Source of the DNA: Microbacterium sp. VKM Ac-2870
GTDB lineage: Bacteria > Actinomycetota > Actinomycetes > Actinomycetales > Microbacteriaceae
Assembly (NCBI RefSeq): GCF_015350795.1
Contig: NZ_JADKSH010000003.1
Location: 62,001-126,000 of the forward strand
Direction of reading: 5' to 3'
DNA: 64,000 bases
The position numbers and the translations under genes are program-made. Of the stretch, positions 35,690 to 45,109 are shown in pieces. The first letter of the stretch is position 1. Each line of letters opens with the position of its first letter. Under the pieces are notes generated by a model that was not told the DNA's origin, made no database searches, and was given only the letters and a program-made list of their open reading frames with translations.

Positions 35690-36433
35690 GTGTCGAACAC
35701 CGCTCTTCTCGCCTCGCCCGCCCCCGTCCGCCACCTGCACGCCGTCAGCGACACCGCTCCGCGCCGCCCGGCTCTCGCCGTCCCGGCCGCGCCGCCCGCC
35801 CCGACCACGGCGACCGGCAGCATCCCGGTGGGCACCGCCCCGCGCGGCTTCGCCCTGTACGTCGGCATCGATGAGGTCAAAGCCGCCGCCGACGGCGTCT
35901 CGCTCTCGACTCTCGTCGAGGCCCTCCGCCGCACGCTCGGCGAACTCGCGCCCCACGCCGAGACATACGCCACGGTCGCTCTGGCGCCTGCGGCAGCCGG
36001 CGGCCGCGATGTCGACGTCGTGCGCCTCGCCCTGCACGAGCCGAGCGCCGTCGCCCGCACCAAGCAGGACGAGCCCGAAGACGATCACGTTCCCGGAGGC
36101 GTCACGATCGACATCTCGCGTCGACGCGTGCACATCGAGGGCGAGTCGGCGCAGCTGACCTTCAAGGAGTTCGAGCTGCTGCAGTACCTCGTGCTGCGCG
36201 AGGGACGCACCATCGAGCGCACCGAGCTCGTGTCGTCGCTGTGGAGCCACGCCGACGCCGACGACGCACCGGGCGAGCGCACGATCGACGTGCACGTGCG
36301 CCGTCTTCGCGCCAAGCTCGGCCGGTACGAGGAGATCGTGCGCACCGTGCGCGGCATCGGCTACCGCTTCGACCGTCACGCCGACGTCGTCATCCGCTAC
36401 GGTCACGGCACGCCCTCCCCCGACCGGTTCTGA
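35690..36433 (+). CDS. Winged-helix (OmpR/PhoB-type) DNA-binding regulator
   Basis: A 247-residue regulator without a receiver domain. The N-terminal half has a Pro/Ala-rich stretch and a short alpha/beta segment (ALYVGIDEVKAAADG). The C-terminal domain (about 140-232) is a PhoB-type winged helix: LTFKEFELLQYLVLREGRTI, then ERTIDVHVRRLRAKLG as recognition helix, and TVRGIGYRFD as the wing. It has no phospho-acceptor pocket, so it probably responds to something other than a histidine kinase. It begins with GTG, with GAAGGA seven bases upstream. The Cys-rich leader peptide lies upstream, suggesting expression tied to cysteine or sulfur supply. Confidence 0.82.
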   Translation: MSNTALLASPAPVRHLHAVSDTAPRRPALAVPAAPPAPTTATGSIPVGTAPRGFALYVGIDEVKAAADGVSLSTLVEALRRTLGELAPHAETYATVALAPAAAGGRDVDVVRLALHEPSAVARTKQDEPEDDHVPGGVTIDISRRRVHIEGESAQLTFKEFELLQYLVLREGRTIERTELVSSLWSHADADDAPGERTIDVHVRRLRAKLGRYEEIVRTVRGIGYRFDRHADVVIRYGHGTPSPDRF

Positions 36434-36491
36434 TCGCCGCCGGCGGCCGACGACCGCCGGAGTGTCGGAGGCGGTGACATAGGGTGGCCGC

Positions 36492-37472
36492 ATGACCACG
36501 CGGGAGAGGATGCCGGTGCGCCCGCCGGCGCCCCCGCGACCGGCATCGACACCCGATCCGCGGCCCGCGCCGTCCCGACCGATCGAGACCGAGTACCGGC
36601 CCGCGACGCCGATCGACGCCGCCCGGGCGATCCGTTACCAGCAGCGGGGAACGCACGACCCGTCACAGCTCGACGACCAGGGCGTCATCTGGCGGGCGAT
36701 GCGCACACCAGAGGGCGTCGCGACGATCGCGATCCGCGTCGAGCGGACGCGGATCCGCGCCGCCGCGTGGGGCGGCGGAGCGTCGTGGAGCCTCGATCAG
36801 CTTCCCCGCCTGTGCGGCGCGGACGACGATCCCGACGGCTTCGAGGCGCACCGGCATCCGGTGATCGCCGACACCCACCACCGGCACCCCGGCCTCCGCC
36901 TCGGGCGCACCGACCTTCTGTTCGACGCGCTCGTCAGCGCGATCTTCGAGCAGAAGGTGACCGCCGTGCAGGCGTTCGGTGCGTGGCGGATGATCCTGAC
37001 CTGGTGCGGGGAGCGCGCCCCCGGCCCCACCCCTCGGCCGATGTTCGCTCCGCCCGCCGACTGGCACCGCATCCCCAGCTGGACATGGCACCGGGCGGGA
37101 CTCGAGCCGCCGCAATCGCGCACCATCGTCGAGACCGCCGCGCGGCGCACGTCGCTGGAGCGGACGGCGCACGATGCGACCTCCGCCGATCGGGCGCTCA
37201 CGAGTCTGCGCGGCGTGGGAGCGTGGACGAGTGCGGAGACGCGCATCCGGGCGTTCGGCGATGCGGATGCCGTCAGCGTCGGCGACTACCACCTCGCCCA
37301 TCAGGTGGGCTACGCGTTGACCGGACTCCGCGTGGACGACGACGGGATGCTGGAGCTTCTCGAGCCGTGGCGGGGGCACCGCCAGCGGGTGATCCGCCTG
37401 CTCGGTCTCAGCGGCCGCCTCGAGCCGCGTCGGGGTCCGCGCCTGGCGCCCGAAGACCACCGGGCCCGCTGA
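36492..37472 (+). CDS. AlkA-like DNA-3-methyladenine glycosylase
   Basis: Probable base-excision enzyme for alkylated purines, 326 residues. The HhH-GPD region has LVSAIFEQKVTAVQAFGAWR, the hairpin LRGVGAWTSAETRIRAF (L-x-G-x-G), and SVGDYHLAHQVG with the catalytic Asp near residue 260. The Pro/Arg-rich first 30 residues look disordered. TAGGGT lies six bases before the ATG, fitting a leaderless mRNA. There is no Ada-type regulator beside it. Confidence 0.88.
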   Translation: MTTRERMPVRPPAPPRPASTPDPRPAPSRPIETEYRPATPIDAARAIRYQQRGTHDPSQLDDQGVIWRAMRTPEGVATIAIRVERTRIRAAAWGGGASWSLDQLPRLCGADDDPDGFEAHRHPVIADTHHRHPGLRLGRTDLLFDALVSAIFEQKVTAVQAFGAWRMILTWCGERAPGPTPRPMFAPPADWHRIPSWTWHRAGLEPPQSRTIVETAARRTSLERTAHDATSADRALTSLRGVGAWTSAETRIRAFGDADAVSVGDYHLAHQVGYALTGLRVDDDGMLELLEPWRGHRQRVIRLLGLSGRLEPRRGPRLAPEDHRAR

Positions 37473-37509
37473 CGGGGCGGACCGGCGCGGCATCTCCTAG
37501 GCTGACACC

Positions 37510-37728
37510 ATGACGCACAACGGGTGGCCACGCGGCCGCATCGGCTGGATGATCGGAACGATCGTTCTGCTGGCGGCCGGCGTGCTGTTCGGTCTCATCA
37601 TGCAGAACGTGTGGCTCGGCCTCGTGCTCGCCGTCATCATCTCCATCGGCTGGCTGATCGCCTACGAGTCGTGGCGTGGACGCAGCCCGCACCTCGACGA
37701 TCCCTGGGACGACGGCGCTCAGCTCTGA
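37510..37728 (+). CDS. Small two-helix membrane protein
   Basis: A 72-residue protein with two hydrophobic helices (about 12-31 and 34-50) and a hydrophilic, acidic C-terminus ending DDPWDDGAQL. Family unknown. TAGGCT lies exactly six bases before the ATG, supporting a real leaderless gene. It follows the glycosylase by 37 bases. Confidence 0.7.
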   Translation: MTHNGWPRGRIGWMIGTIVLLAAGVLFGLIMQNVWLGLVLAVIISIGWLIAYESWRGRSPHLDDPWDDGAQL

Positions 37729-37800
37729 CGCATCGGCGACGCGCTCCATCACGCGCAGTCGCGTTGCCCGCAGGGATGAGCCGACCCCTAACATGAGCGC

Positions 37801-38487
37801 ATGATCGTGAGCTCCCGCATCCTCGCCTTCGGCTATCGCGCGGTAGCCGCGCTCGTCATCATGATCGGCATCGCGCGCGTGTCGGGACTGTGGACGGCGA
37901 ATCCCAGCTGGTCTTCGTTCCTCTACTACACGGTGCTCAGCAACGTGCTGTGCCTGGGCTGGATGGTGGCCTCGGCGATCGTCACCCTGCGCGACGCGCA
38001 GCGTGAGGGCTGGAGCGGAGCGTCGACACCATCGGCGCGCGGAGCCGCCGCCGTCATGGAGGCGATCACCGTCACGATGCTGATCTACCTCTTCGTCTTG
38101 ACCCCCGCGCTGTTCACGCAACCGGGCGCCTACCAGCCGTTCACCCTCACCGACAACCTGGTGCACATCATCACGCCGATCCTCGTCATCGTCGATTGGC
38201 TGCTGTTCGTACCGAAGGGTTTGCTGCGTCGCTATGACCCGCTGCTGTGGGCGCTCATCCCCTACGCCTACCTCGTCTTCGCGTTCGGGTGCAGCGCGCT
38301 GGGCGGACGGTTCGCCGGGGGTACGAGGGCACCCTACCCGTTCATGAATGTCGCCACGAACGGCGTCGGCGGGGTGGCGCTGTGGATCGTCGGGCTCACG
38401 GTCGCGCTCATCGCCGTCGGCTACGCGTTCTTCGGCCTCGATAGGCTTCTCGCCCGCACCGGACGCGAACCGCGCCCTGCCGGCTGA
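37801..38487 (+). CDS. Pr6Pr family membrane protein
   Basis: A 228-residue membrane protein with six predicted helices, of the Pr6Pr family (related to eukaryotic FAR-17a/AIG1 proteins). Recognisable segments are YTVLSNVLCLGWM, LTDNLVHIITPILVIVDWLLF and PYPFMNV, carrying the family's conserved His, Asp and Pro positions. Biochemical function is not established. TAACAT lies six bases before the ATG, matching the leaderless pattern. Confidence 0.82.
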   Translation: MIVSSRILAFGYRAVAALVIMIGIARVSGLWTANPSWSSFLYYTVLSNVLCLGWMVASAIVTLRDAQREGWSGASTPSARGAAAVMEAITVTMLIYLFVLTPALFTQPGAYQPFTLTDNLVHIITPILVIVDWLLFVPKGLLRRYDPLLWALIPYAYLVFAFGCSALGGRFAGGTRAPYPFMNVATNGVGGVALWIVGLTVALIAVGYAFFGLDRLLARTGREPRPAG

Positions 38488-38498
38488 CCGCTCACGCG

Positions 38499-39329
38499 CT
38501 ACATCTCCTCGTGGGTGTCGGGGTCGCCGCCCCACAGCCGACCGCGCTCCAGCGCGCTGATCGCCGTGATCTCGGCATCCGTCAGAGTGAAACCGAACAC
38601 ATCGGCGTTCTCCGCCTGCCGCGCAGGTGTCGCTGACTTGGGAATCGGCGTCGCGTCGAGCTGGGTGTGCCACCGCAGCACCGCCTGAGTCGGCGTCGCG
38701 CCGTGGGCCGCGGCGACGTCGGCGACGACCTGCTCCGTCAGCAGTTCGCTGCGCCGCGCCAGCGGGCTCCAGCTCTCGGTGCGGATGCCGTGGGCGGCGT
38801 GGAAGGCACGCAGCGCACGCTGCGGAAAGTAGGGGTGCATCTCGACCTGATTGACGGCCGGCGTCACGCCGGTCTCGTCGATCAGGCGGGTCAGCATCGC
38901 TTCGGTGAAGTTCGAGACACCGACCGAGCCGACTTTGCCTTCCTTCTGCAAGTCGATCATCGCGCGGAAGGTCTCGACGTAGCGGTTGACGCTCGGGTTG
39001 GGCCAGTGGATGAGGTACAGATCGATGCGCTCCAGACCGAGTCGCTCGAGCGACGCATGGGCGCTCTGGATGGTCTCCTCGTAGCCGTGCTCGCGTCCGG
39101 GCACCTTCGTCGTGACGAGGAGCTCGTCTCGGATGCCGCTCTGGCGAACGGCCTCGCCGACCTCGGCCTCGTTCTCGTAGTTCACGGCGGAATCGAGCAG
39201 GCGGTAGCCCGTCTCGATCGCCGCGACGACCGCGGCGATGCCGTCGCCTTCGCGCAGGTTGTAGGTGCCGAAGCCCAGCTCGGGAAAGGCGACGCCGTCG
39301 TTGAGGGTGACCGTGGGAATCGTGACCAT
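38499..39329 (-). CDS. Aldo/keto reductase
   Basis: An NADPH-dependent aldo/keto reductase, 276 residues, close to the 2,5-diketo-gluconate reductase type. The catalytic tetrad is visible: Asp and Tyr in YRLLDSAVNYENE, Lys in LVTTKVPG and His in LYLIHWPNP. Substrate unknown. TAGCGT lies exactly six bases before the ATG and no ribosome site is seen. It is convergent with the Pr6Pr gene and co-directional with the HAD gene. Confidence 0.9.
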   Translation of the reverse strand: MVTIPTVTLNDGVAFPELGFGTYNLREGDGIAAVVAAIETGYRLLDSAVNYENEAEVGEAVRQSGIRDELLVTTKVPGREHGYEETIQSAHASLERLGLERIDLYLIHWPNPSVNRYVETFRAMIDLQKEGKVGSVGVSNFTEAMLTRLIDETGVTPAVNQVEMHPYFPQRALRAFHAAHGIRTESWSPLARRSELLTEQVVADVAAAHGATPTQAVLRWHTQLDATPIPKSATPARQAENADVFGFTLTDAEITAISALERGRLWGGDPDTHEEM

Positions 39330-39371
39330 GCCCCCACGCTACGCGCCGGTGGCTCCGCGTGCGCGGCGGTG

Positions 39372-40184
39372 TCAGTCGCCGATGAGCTCTTCGATGACAG
39401 TGAGCACCCCGGCATCCGCGTTGGACGGGGCCCGGAAGCGAGCGACGGCCGCCACGTCGGGATGGGCGTCGGCCATCGCGTACGACCACTCTGCCGCCTC
39501 GAGCAGTTCGATGTCGTTGAGGTAGTCGCCGAACGCCGCGGTCTGTGCGGCGCTCACTCCCAGCGCCGCCTGCAACGCGCGCAGAGCCACGCCCTTGTTG
39601 ACCGTCGAATTCATGATGTCCACCCACCGCTCGCCCGACACGACCACCCGGTGGGTCTGGGCGAGGTCGGCGAAAGCCGGAGCCGTGTGCTGCTCGCCGC
39701 CGTCGACGTCGTAGATGGCGAGCTTCAAGATCTGGTCGTCGACCGCGAGCAGATCGGGCACGACCTGCATGCGCGCGTAGTAGGTGTCGACCTCGGACAG
39801 GAAAGCGGGGTCCGTGTCTTCGACATAAGCGGAGCGTTTGCCGCACACCACGAGTCCGGCGCGCAGGGTGCCGTCCGCGACCAGCGCGCGCAAGCGCCGC
39901 ACGACGGATGCCGCGACGTCGGGATCGACCGCATCGGAGCTGACCTCGACATCCCCGCAGACGACGTAGGCACCGTTCTCTGCGATGAAGTCGAGTCCGG
40001 CCTCGACGCCCGTGAAGGCGCGCTGCAGAGTGGCGAGCTGGCGACCGCTGGCCGGCGCGAACGCGATGCCGCGCTGGCGCAACCGATCGAGCAGGGGCCA
40101 GAGGCCGTCCGGGATCGACCCGTCGGGCCGCAGCAGGGTGCCGTCCATGTCGACGGCGATCAGTCGAATGTCGGCGGCACTCAC
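39372..40184 (-). CDS. HAD-superfamily phosphatase (Cof type)
   Basis: A 270-residue haloacid-dehalogenase phosphatase with a C2-type cap. Motif I is IAVDMDGTLLRPDG, motif II is in APASGRQLATLQ, the Lys is in NSTVNKGVALRAL and motif III is FGDYLNDIELLE. Such enzymes clean up sugar phosphates or flavin/pyridoxal phosphates; the substrate is not clear. The GTG at 40184 has GGAGG about seven bases upstream and is preferred to an ATG 18 bases farther out. Confidence 0.88.
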   Translation of the reverse strand: MSAADIRLIAVDMDGTLLRPDGSIPDGLWPLLDRLRQRGIAFAPASGRQLATLQRAFTGVEAGLDFIAENGAYVVCGDVEVSSDAVDPDVAASVVRRLRALVADGTLRAGLVVCGKRSAYVEDTDPAFLSEVDTYYARMQVVPDLLAVDDQILKLAIYDVDGGEQHTAPAFADLAQTHRVVVSGERWVDIMNSTVNKGVALRALQAALGVSAAQTAAFGDYLNDIELLEAAEWSYAMADAHPDVAAVARFRAPSNADAGVLTVIEELIGD

Positions 40185-40302
40185 CCCTTCATCCTCCCCC
40201 ACCGCACGTCGGCGGCGAGCGCCGCGAGCGGGGGATAACCCGAAGACGATCCGGGGGCGGGCACCCCTGCGTCGGCAGGCGGGCGCGCCCTAGCGTGGAG
40301 TC

Positions 40303-41628
40303 ATGACCCAGCCTCCCTCCATCGGCGCCCCGCCGGCGCCGGCATCTGTGCCCGTGACCGCGACCGCCCCCCGCATCGGTCTGCTCGCACATCTGGGCGC
40401 GATCGCCCAGGTCGCCGCGATGGGCGTCGCAGGCACGGTCGTCTTCTCGGTACTCCTGGTGCTGCTGAGCGTCGGCGTCGGGTTGCTGCCCGCCCTCGGC
40501 ATCGGCGCGTTCCTGCTCGTCGGGCTGGTCTACGCGATGTGGGCCACAGCATGGCTCGAGTACGCGCGGGTCGACGGGCTCTACGGCTACGGCCTGCCCG
40601 TCCCCCCGCTGCGCTCCAGCGGTCGGCCCGGCTTCAGCGGGTGGCTGCGCACCCTGTGGCAGCAGTTCGCGGACGGGTCGATGTGGCGCGGGATCGCATC
40701 ATCGGCAGTCACGACGATCCTCGGACTCGTCGTCCTGTCGGTCATCGGCGCACTGGCCTCGAGCGTCGCGCTGCTGTTCACCCCCCTGCTCGGCAGCGCC
40801 ACGGTGCGCATCCCCGTCACCGACACGTACGTGGGCGGCGAGTGGGCGATTCTCGTCGGCGTTCTCGGCGCGATCGTCTCTCTCGCGATGCTCGTGGGCG
40901 CGGCGCTGCTGCACGCGGTGCTGACCCGCGCGATCCTGGTCCCGAGCCGCGAAGCCATGCTCCTCGAGCAGGCCCGCACGGCGGGAACGCAGCGCGAGAG
41001 CGCCGTGCGGGCAGGCGAGGTCGAGCGCACACGCATCGAACGCGACCTGCACGACGGCGTCCAGCCCCGGCTCGTTTCGGTGGGAATGACGCTGGGTCTG
41101 GCGCAGCAGAAGATCGACACCGACCCGGCCGCCGCGAAGGCGCTCATCGATGAAGCCCACACCTCCACCAAGGCCGCCATCACCGAGCTTCGTCAGCTGG
41201 CCCGCGGCATCCACGCGTCCGTCCTCGACGACCGAGGACTGGATGCGGCGCTCAGCGCCCTCGCCGCCCGCTCGCACGTGCCTGTGCAGTTGGACGTGCG
41301 CCTCCCCGACCCGCAGACGGGTCGGTGCAGCCGCACGGCCGAGGCTGCCGTCTACTTCGCCATCGCCGAATCGCTCACCAACGCCGCCAAGCACTCCCGC
41401 GGCAGCGAGGTGCGCGTCACCGTGCGCCTACGCGACGCGCCCGAGCAAGCCGTGCCCACGCTCTGGGTGCGCGTGGAGGACAACGGCGTGGGCGGAGCGC
41501 AGGTGCTTCCGGGCGGCGGACTCGACGGCATCGCCCACCGCATCGCCGCCGCCGGCGGCATCAGCCGACTCGACAGCCCGCAGGGCGGACCGACCGCTCT
41601 GGAGGTGAGCGTCCCGTGCGCATCCTGA
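40303..41628 (+). CDS. Sensor histidine kinase (NarX/LiaS-like)
   Basis: A 441-residue membrane kinase. The N-terminus has four hydrophobic helices (about 30-58, 62-85, 135-160, 185-208) with a short extracytoplasmic stretch (SATVRIPVTDTYVGGEW). The HisKA_3 dimerisation domain has the phospho-accepting His250 in ERDLHDGVQPRL. The ATPase domain has the N-box ESLTNAAKHS (Asn360) and DNGVGG. TAGCGT lies six bases before the ATG. First gene of a three-gene operon; it overlaps the response regulator by 13 bases. Confidence 0.9.
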   Translation: MTQPPSIGAPPAPASVPVTATAPRIGLLAHLGAIAQVAAMGVAGTVVFSVLLVLLSVGVGLLPALGIGAFLLVGLVYAMWATAWLEYARVDGLYGYGLPVPPLRSSGRPGFSGWLRTLWQQFADGSMWRGIASSAVTTILGLVVLSVIGALASSVALLFTPLLGSATVRIPVTDTYVGGEWAILVGVLGAIVSLAMLVGAALLHAVLTRAILVPSREAMLLEQARTAGTQRESAVRAGEVERTRIERDLHDGVQPRLVSVGMTLGLAQQKIDTDPAAAKALIDEAHTSTKAAITELRQLARGIHASVLDDRGLDAALSALAARSHVPVQLDVRLPDPQTGRCSRTAEAAVYFAIAESLTNAAKHSRGSEVRVTVRLRDAPEQAVPTLWVRVEDNGVGGAQVLPGGGLDGIAHRIAAAGGISRLDSPQGGPTALEVSVPCAS

Positions 41629-42272
41629 TCTGCGAAGACTCCGCGCTGCTGCGCGAGGGGCTCGTACGCCTCCTCGACGATGCCGGCCACGACGTCGTCG
41701 CGGCGCTGCCCGACGCCAGCGATCTGACGACGACCGTCGCCGAGGTGCGGCCCGACCTCTGCATCCTCGATGTGCGCCTGCCGCCCACGTTCACCGACGA
41801 GGGCATCCGCGCGGCCGTGCACCTGCGCCGCACCGATCCCCGCCTGGCCGTGCTCGTGCTCAGCCAGTACGTCGAGGAGCGCTACGCCGGCGAGCTGATC
41901 GCCGGCCAGACCGGTGCCCTCGGCTACCTGCTCAAAGACCGGGTCGCCGACGTCGGCGAGTTTCTCGAGGCCGTCGAACGCATCGGCGCCGGGGCCACCG
42001 TGCTCGACCCCGAAGTCGTCGCCCAACTGCTGGCCCGCCGTGGCCGCGATGCGCGAATGGATCGCCTCACCGACCGGGAGCGCACCGTGCTGGCGCTCAT
42101 CGCCGAAGGCAAGAGCAACCAAGCCATCGCCCAAACGCTCTTCGTCACCGAAGCCAGCGTCGAGAAGCACATCACCTCGCTGTTCCAGAAGCTCGATCTG
42201 GAACAGGACGAACACGGCAACCGCCGTGTGCTCGCCGCCCTCATCCACTGGGAGAACGGAACGAACCGATGA
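41616..42272 (+). CDS. LuxR/NarL-type response regulator
   Basis: A 218-residue partner of the adjacent kinase. The receiver domain has RILICEDSALLREGL, phospho-acceptor Asp52 in LCILDVRLP, and the Lys in GYLLKDRVAD. The LuxR-type helix-turn-helix is LTDRERTVLALIAEGKSNQA with SVEKHITSLFQKLDL. The GTG at 41616 lies within the kinase gene, with GGAGGTGA upstream, so the two are translationally coupled; the longer open frame is antisense-driven. It should control its own operon or envelope-stress genes. Confidence 0.92.
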   Translation: MRILICEDSALLREGLVRLLDDAGHDVVAALPDASDLTTTVAEVRPDLCILDVRLPPTFTDEGIRAAVHLRRTDPRLAVLVLSQYVEERYAGELIAGQTGALGYLLKDRVADVGEFLEAVERIGAGATVLDPEVVAQLLARRGRDARMDRLTDRERTVLALIAEGKSNQAIAQTLFVTEASVEKHITSLFQKLDLEQDEHGNRRVLAALIHWENGTNR

Positions 42273-43138
42273 CCACCACGCTCACTCCGCCTCCGGTACC
42301 GCCGGCGCCGCCGTCCGACGGTGGCGTCACCGGGCCCGTCTCCCCGCAGCCCCCCGCACACAGACCGGGCTCGCGCGTCGTGGCGATTCTCACGATCGTC
42401 CTCGGCATCGCGCTCATCCTCGGCGCGCTCGGCACCTCCGTCCTCGCCGCGATCGGCACGAGTCAGCGCGGCGCGAGCGGCACTCTCACGGCGGATGCCG
42501 TCGGCATCCAGAGCCTGAAGGTCGACGTCGCGGCAGCCGATCTGACGATCGTCTACGGCGGCGAGAGCGTCGTGCTCGACGTCAACGGCGCGGCGAGCGA
42601 CTGGCGCGTGCGCCGCGACGGCCCGACCCTCGTCGTCGCGACCCAGCGCACCTGGTGGAGCGCTTTGCGCCCCTTCAACGAGAGCGACACGGCGGTGCTC
42701 ACGCTCCCCCAGTCGCTCAAGGGCTCTGCACTGGACGCCGACCTCTCCCTGAGCGCGGGCTCGCTGCGGGCCGACGGTGACTTCGGCCGCCTCGACGTCA
42801 CCGTGAGCGCCGGCGCGATGAACCTCTCAGGACGTGCAGCGACCCTCGACGCCGAGGTATCGGCGGGCCGTCTCGTCTTCGATCTGGCCCGCGTCGACAC
42901 CGCTCGACTCAAGCTCAGCGCGGGCTCCGTCGACGGAAGCCTCGCAGGCTCGGCACCGAGCGCCGTGTCGGTCGACCTCAGCGCAGGTCGGTTGGCGCTC
43001 GTCCTGCCGGACGATCGCTACGCGGTGTCGTCCAATGCGTCGGCCGGTGACATCGAGAACCGGCTGCGTGTCGATTCGACGTCACCGCACCGGATCACCG
43101 TCGGGGTGTCGGCGGGCTACGTATCGCTGCGCTCCTGA
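42269..43138 (+). CDS. LiaF-like membrane protein with beta-ladder repeats (DUF4097-like)
   Basis: A 289-residue membrane protein. A Pro-rich cytoplasmic N-terminus is followed by one hydrophobic helix (about 36-62), then an exported beta-strand ladder. In the ladder a Ser-Ala-Gly motif recurs at residues 162, 180, 198, 217, 238, 258 and 281, about every 20 residues. It overlaps the regulator stop by four bases (ATGA). A kinase/regulator/beta-repeat trio matches LiaFSR-type envelope-stress systems, so this protein may be the sensor or inhibitor of the kinase; that is inference. Confidence 0.75.
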   Translation: MTTTLTPPPVPPAPPSDGGVTGPVSPQPPAHRPGSRVVAILTIVLGIALILGALGTSVLAAIGTSQRGASGTLTADAVGIQSLKVDVAAADLTIVYGGESVVLDVNGAASDWRVRRDGPTLVVATQRTWWSALRPFNESDTAVLTLPQSLKGSALDADLSLSAGSLRADGDFGRLDVTVSAGAMNLSGRAATLDAEVSAGRLVFDLARVDTARLKLSAGSVDGSLAGSAPSAVSVDLSAGRLALVLPDDRYAVSSNASAGDIENRLRVDSTSPHRITVGVSAGYVSLRS

Positions 43139-43190
43139 GCACGCAGACCGATTTCTGACAGGACCGTATGCGAACGGTATGCACTCGGTA

Positions 43191-43219
43191 GACGGTCCGC
43201 CCCGCGCGGGCGGACCGTC
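43191..43219 (+). terminator. Stem-loop after the LiaF-like gene
   Basis: A perfect 12-base stem GACGGTCCGCCC / GGGCGGACCGTC with a five-base loop, 52 bases after the stop codon. Only a weak T-rich stretch (ATACGCTCTCTTC) follows. Probable end of the three-gene operon. Confidence 0.6.
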
Positions 43220-43316
43220 ATACGCTCTCTTCATCGCCTCCCCGACGACCGACTCCATGATCAGACGGAGGGCGAAGCAGGACTCTCCCCCTGCGACTGT
43301 GGTGCAACGGATTGCA

Positions 43317-43351
43317 GGGCCGGTCGTCCATTCGGACGACCGGCCCTTTCT
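43317..43351 (+). terminator. Strong intrinsic terminator upstream of pgi
   Basis: A perfect 13-base stem GGGCCGGTCGTCC / GGACGACCGGCCC with loop ATTC followed by TTTCT. It is a second hairpin, about 180 bases after the last stop and 50 bases before pgi. A smaller hairpin TGCAA-CGGA-TTGCA (43303-43316) abuts it. It could end a short RNA made from this gap. Confidence 0.75.
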
Positions 43352-43401
43352 CACAGGACACACATCTGCCCACCCCTCCCGCTGAGCGCTAGCGTGGTGG
43401 C

Positions 43402-45084
43402 GTGAGCACTCCCATCGACGCCACCCGCACTCCCGCCTGGGCCGCCCTCTCCGACCGCGCCGCGAGCTTCGCGCCGGATCTGCGCGCCTGGTTCGCCGCC
43501 GACCCCACGCGGGTCGAGCGCCTGACCCTCGACGCCGCCGACCTGCACGTCGACCTCTCCAAGAACCTGGTAGACGACGACATCCTCGCCTCGCTCCTCA
43601 CGCTCGCCGACGATGTGCACCTCGGCGCGCGCATCGCCGCAATGTTCCGCGGCGAACACATCAACACCACCGAAGATCGCGCGGTGCTGCACACGGCCCT
43701 CCGCCGTCCCGCGGGCGCGACGGCCGAGCTGGTCGTCGACGGCCAGGATGTGGATGCCGATGTGCAGGCCGTGCTCGAGGCGATGAGCGCTTTCGCCGAT
43801 CGCGTGCGCTCGGGCGAGTGGACGGGCATCACCGGCAAGACGGTGACGCACGTCGTCAACATCGGCATCGGCGGCTCCGACCTCGGGCCCGCAATGATCT
43901 CCGCGGCCCTGGAACCGTATGCGACCGCCGGCATCGACGCCCGCTTCGTGTCGAACATCGATCCGTTCGACCTCGCCCACAAGACCAAGGACCTCGACCC
44001 CGAGACGACGTTGTTCGTCGTGGCATCCAAGACCTTCACGACCCTCGAGACCCTCACCAACGCACGCCTCGCACGCGACTGGCTGTGGACGGGTCTGGCT
44101 GCCGCCGGCGCCATCGACGGCTCCGACGCGCAGAACCAGGATGCTGTCGCGCACCACTTCGTCGCGGTCTCGACGGCCCTCGACAAGGTCGCGGCTTTCG
44201 GAATCGACCCGGCGAACGCCTTCGGATTCTGGGACTGGGTGGGCGGGCGCTACTCGGTCGATTCGGCCATCGGACTCTCGCTCATGGTCGAGCTCGGCCC
44301 CGACGCGTTCCGTGAGCTCCTGGCCGGGTTCCACGCGATCGACGAGCATTTCCGGACGACGCCGTTCGCCCGCAATGTGCCGGTGCTGATGGGACTGCTC
44401 AATGTCTGGTACACCAATTTCCTCGGCGCCCAGTCGCACGCCGTCCTCCCGTATGCGCAGCAGCTGAGCCGCTTCGCCGCCTACCTCCAGCAGCTCACGA
44501 TGGAATCCAACGGCAAGCGCGTGCGCTGGGACGGCTCGCCCGTCACGAGCGACACCGGCGAGATCTTCTGGGGCGAGCCGGGTACCAACGGGCAGCACGC
44601 GTTCTACCAGTTGATCCACCAGGGCACGCGGCTCATCCCCGCCGACTTCATCGGGTTCGCCAACCCGGCGTACGCGCTCACCGACGACGGCCGCGACGTG
44701 CATGGGCTCTTCCTCGCGAACTTCCTCGCCCAGACGAAGGCCCTCGCCTTCGGCAAGACGGCCGAAGAGGTCGAGGCGGAGGGCACGACCGGCGCTCTCG
44801 TCGCGGCGCGCACGTTCCCCGGCAACCGCCCGACCACGTCGATCTTCGCGCCAGCGCTCACGCCCCGCGTGCTCGGCGAGCTCATCGCCCTGTACGAGCA
44901 CATCACCTTCACCCAGGGCGTGATCTGGGGCATCAACTCCTTCGACCAGTGGGGTGTCGAGCTCGGCAAGCAGCTCGCACTGCAGATCGCGCCCGCGATC
45001 GAGGGCGACGCCGAGGCGACCGCCGCGCAGGACGCCTCGACCCGCGCCCTGTTGGAGTACTACCGCGCTCATCGCAACGCCTGA
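43402..45084 (+). CDS. pgi: Glucose-6-phosphate isomerase
   Basis: Interconverts glucose-6-phosphate and fructose-6-phosphate in glycolysis. The 560-residue length and sequence fit the long bacterial form: [56 protein letters not shown] (catalytic Glu and His) and [13 protein letters not shown] (catalytic Lys). The GTG start has TAGCGT exactly six bases upstream and no ribosome site. Monocistronic, just after a strong terminator. Confidence 0.97.
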   Translation: MSTPIDATRTPAWAALSDRAASFAPDLRAWFAADPTRVERLTLDAADLHVDLSKNLVDDDILASLLTLADDVHLGARIAAMFRGEHINTTEDRAVLHTALRRPAGATAELVVDGQDVDADVQAVLEAMSAFADRVRSGEWTGITGKTVTHVVNIGIGGSDLGPAMISAALEPYATAGIDARFVSNIDPFDLAHKTKDLDPETTLFVVASKTFTTLETLTNARLARDWLWTGLAAAGAIDGSDAQNQDAVAHHFVAVSTALDKVAAFGIDPANAFGFWDWVGGRYSVDSAIGLSLMVELGPDAFRELLAGFHAIDEHFRTTPFARNVPVLMGLLNVWYTNFLGAQSHAVLPYAQQLSRFAAYLQQLTMESNGKRVRWDGSPVTSDTGEIFWGEPGTNGQHAFYQLIHQGTRLIPADFIGFANPAYALTDDGRDVHGLFLANFLAQTKALAFGKTAEEVEAEGTTGALVAARTFPGNRPTTSIFAPALTPRVLGELIALYEHITFTQGVIWGINSFDQWGVELGKQLALQIAPAIEGDAEATAAQDASTRALLEYYRAHRNA

Positions 45085-45109
45085 GGGGCGCGGGCGCGGT
45101 TCCGCGCGG

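Noticed and set aside
43220..43351. 6C small RNA of actinobacteria
   Set aside because: The defining pair of hairpins with runs of six cytosines in the loops is not present; only one CCCCC run is seen.
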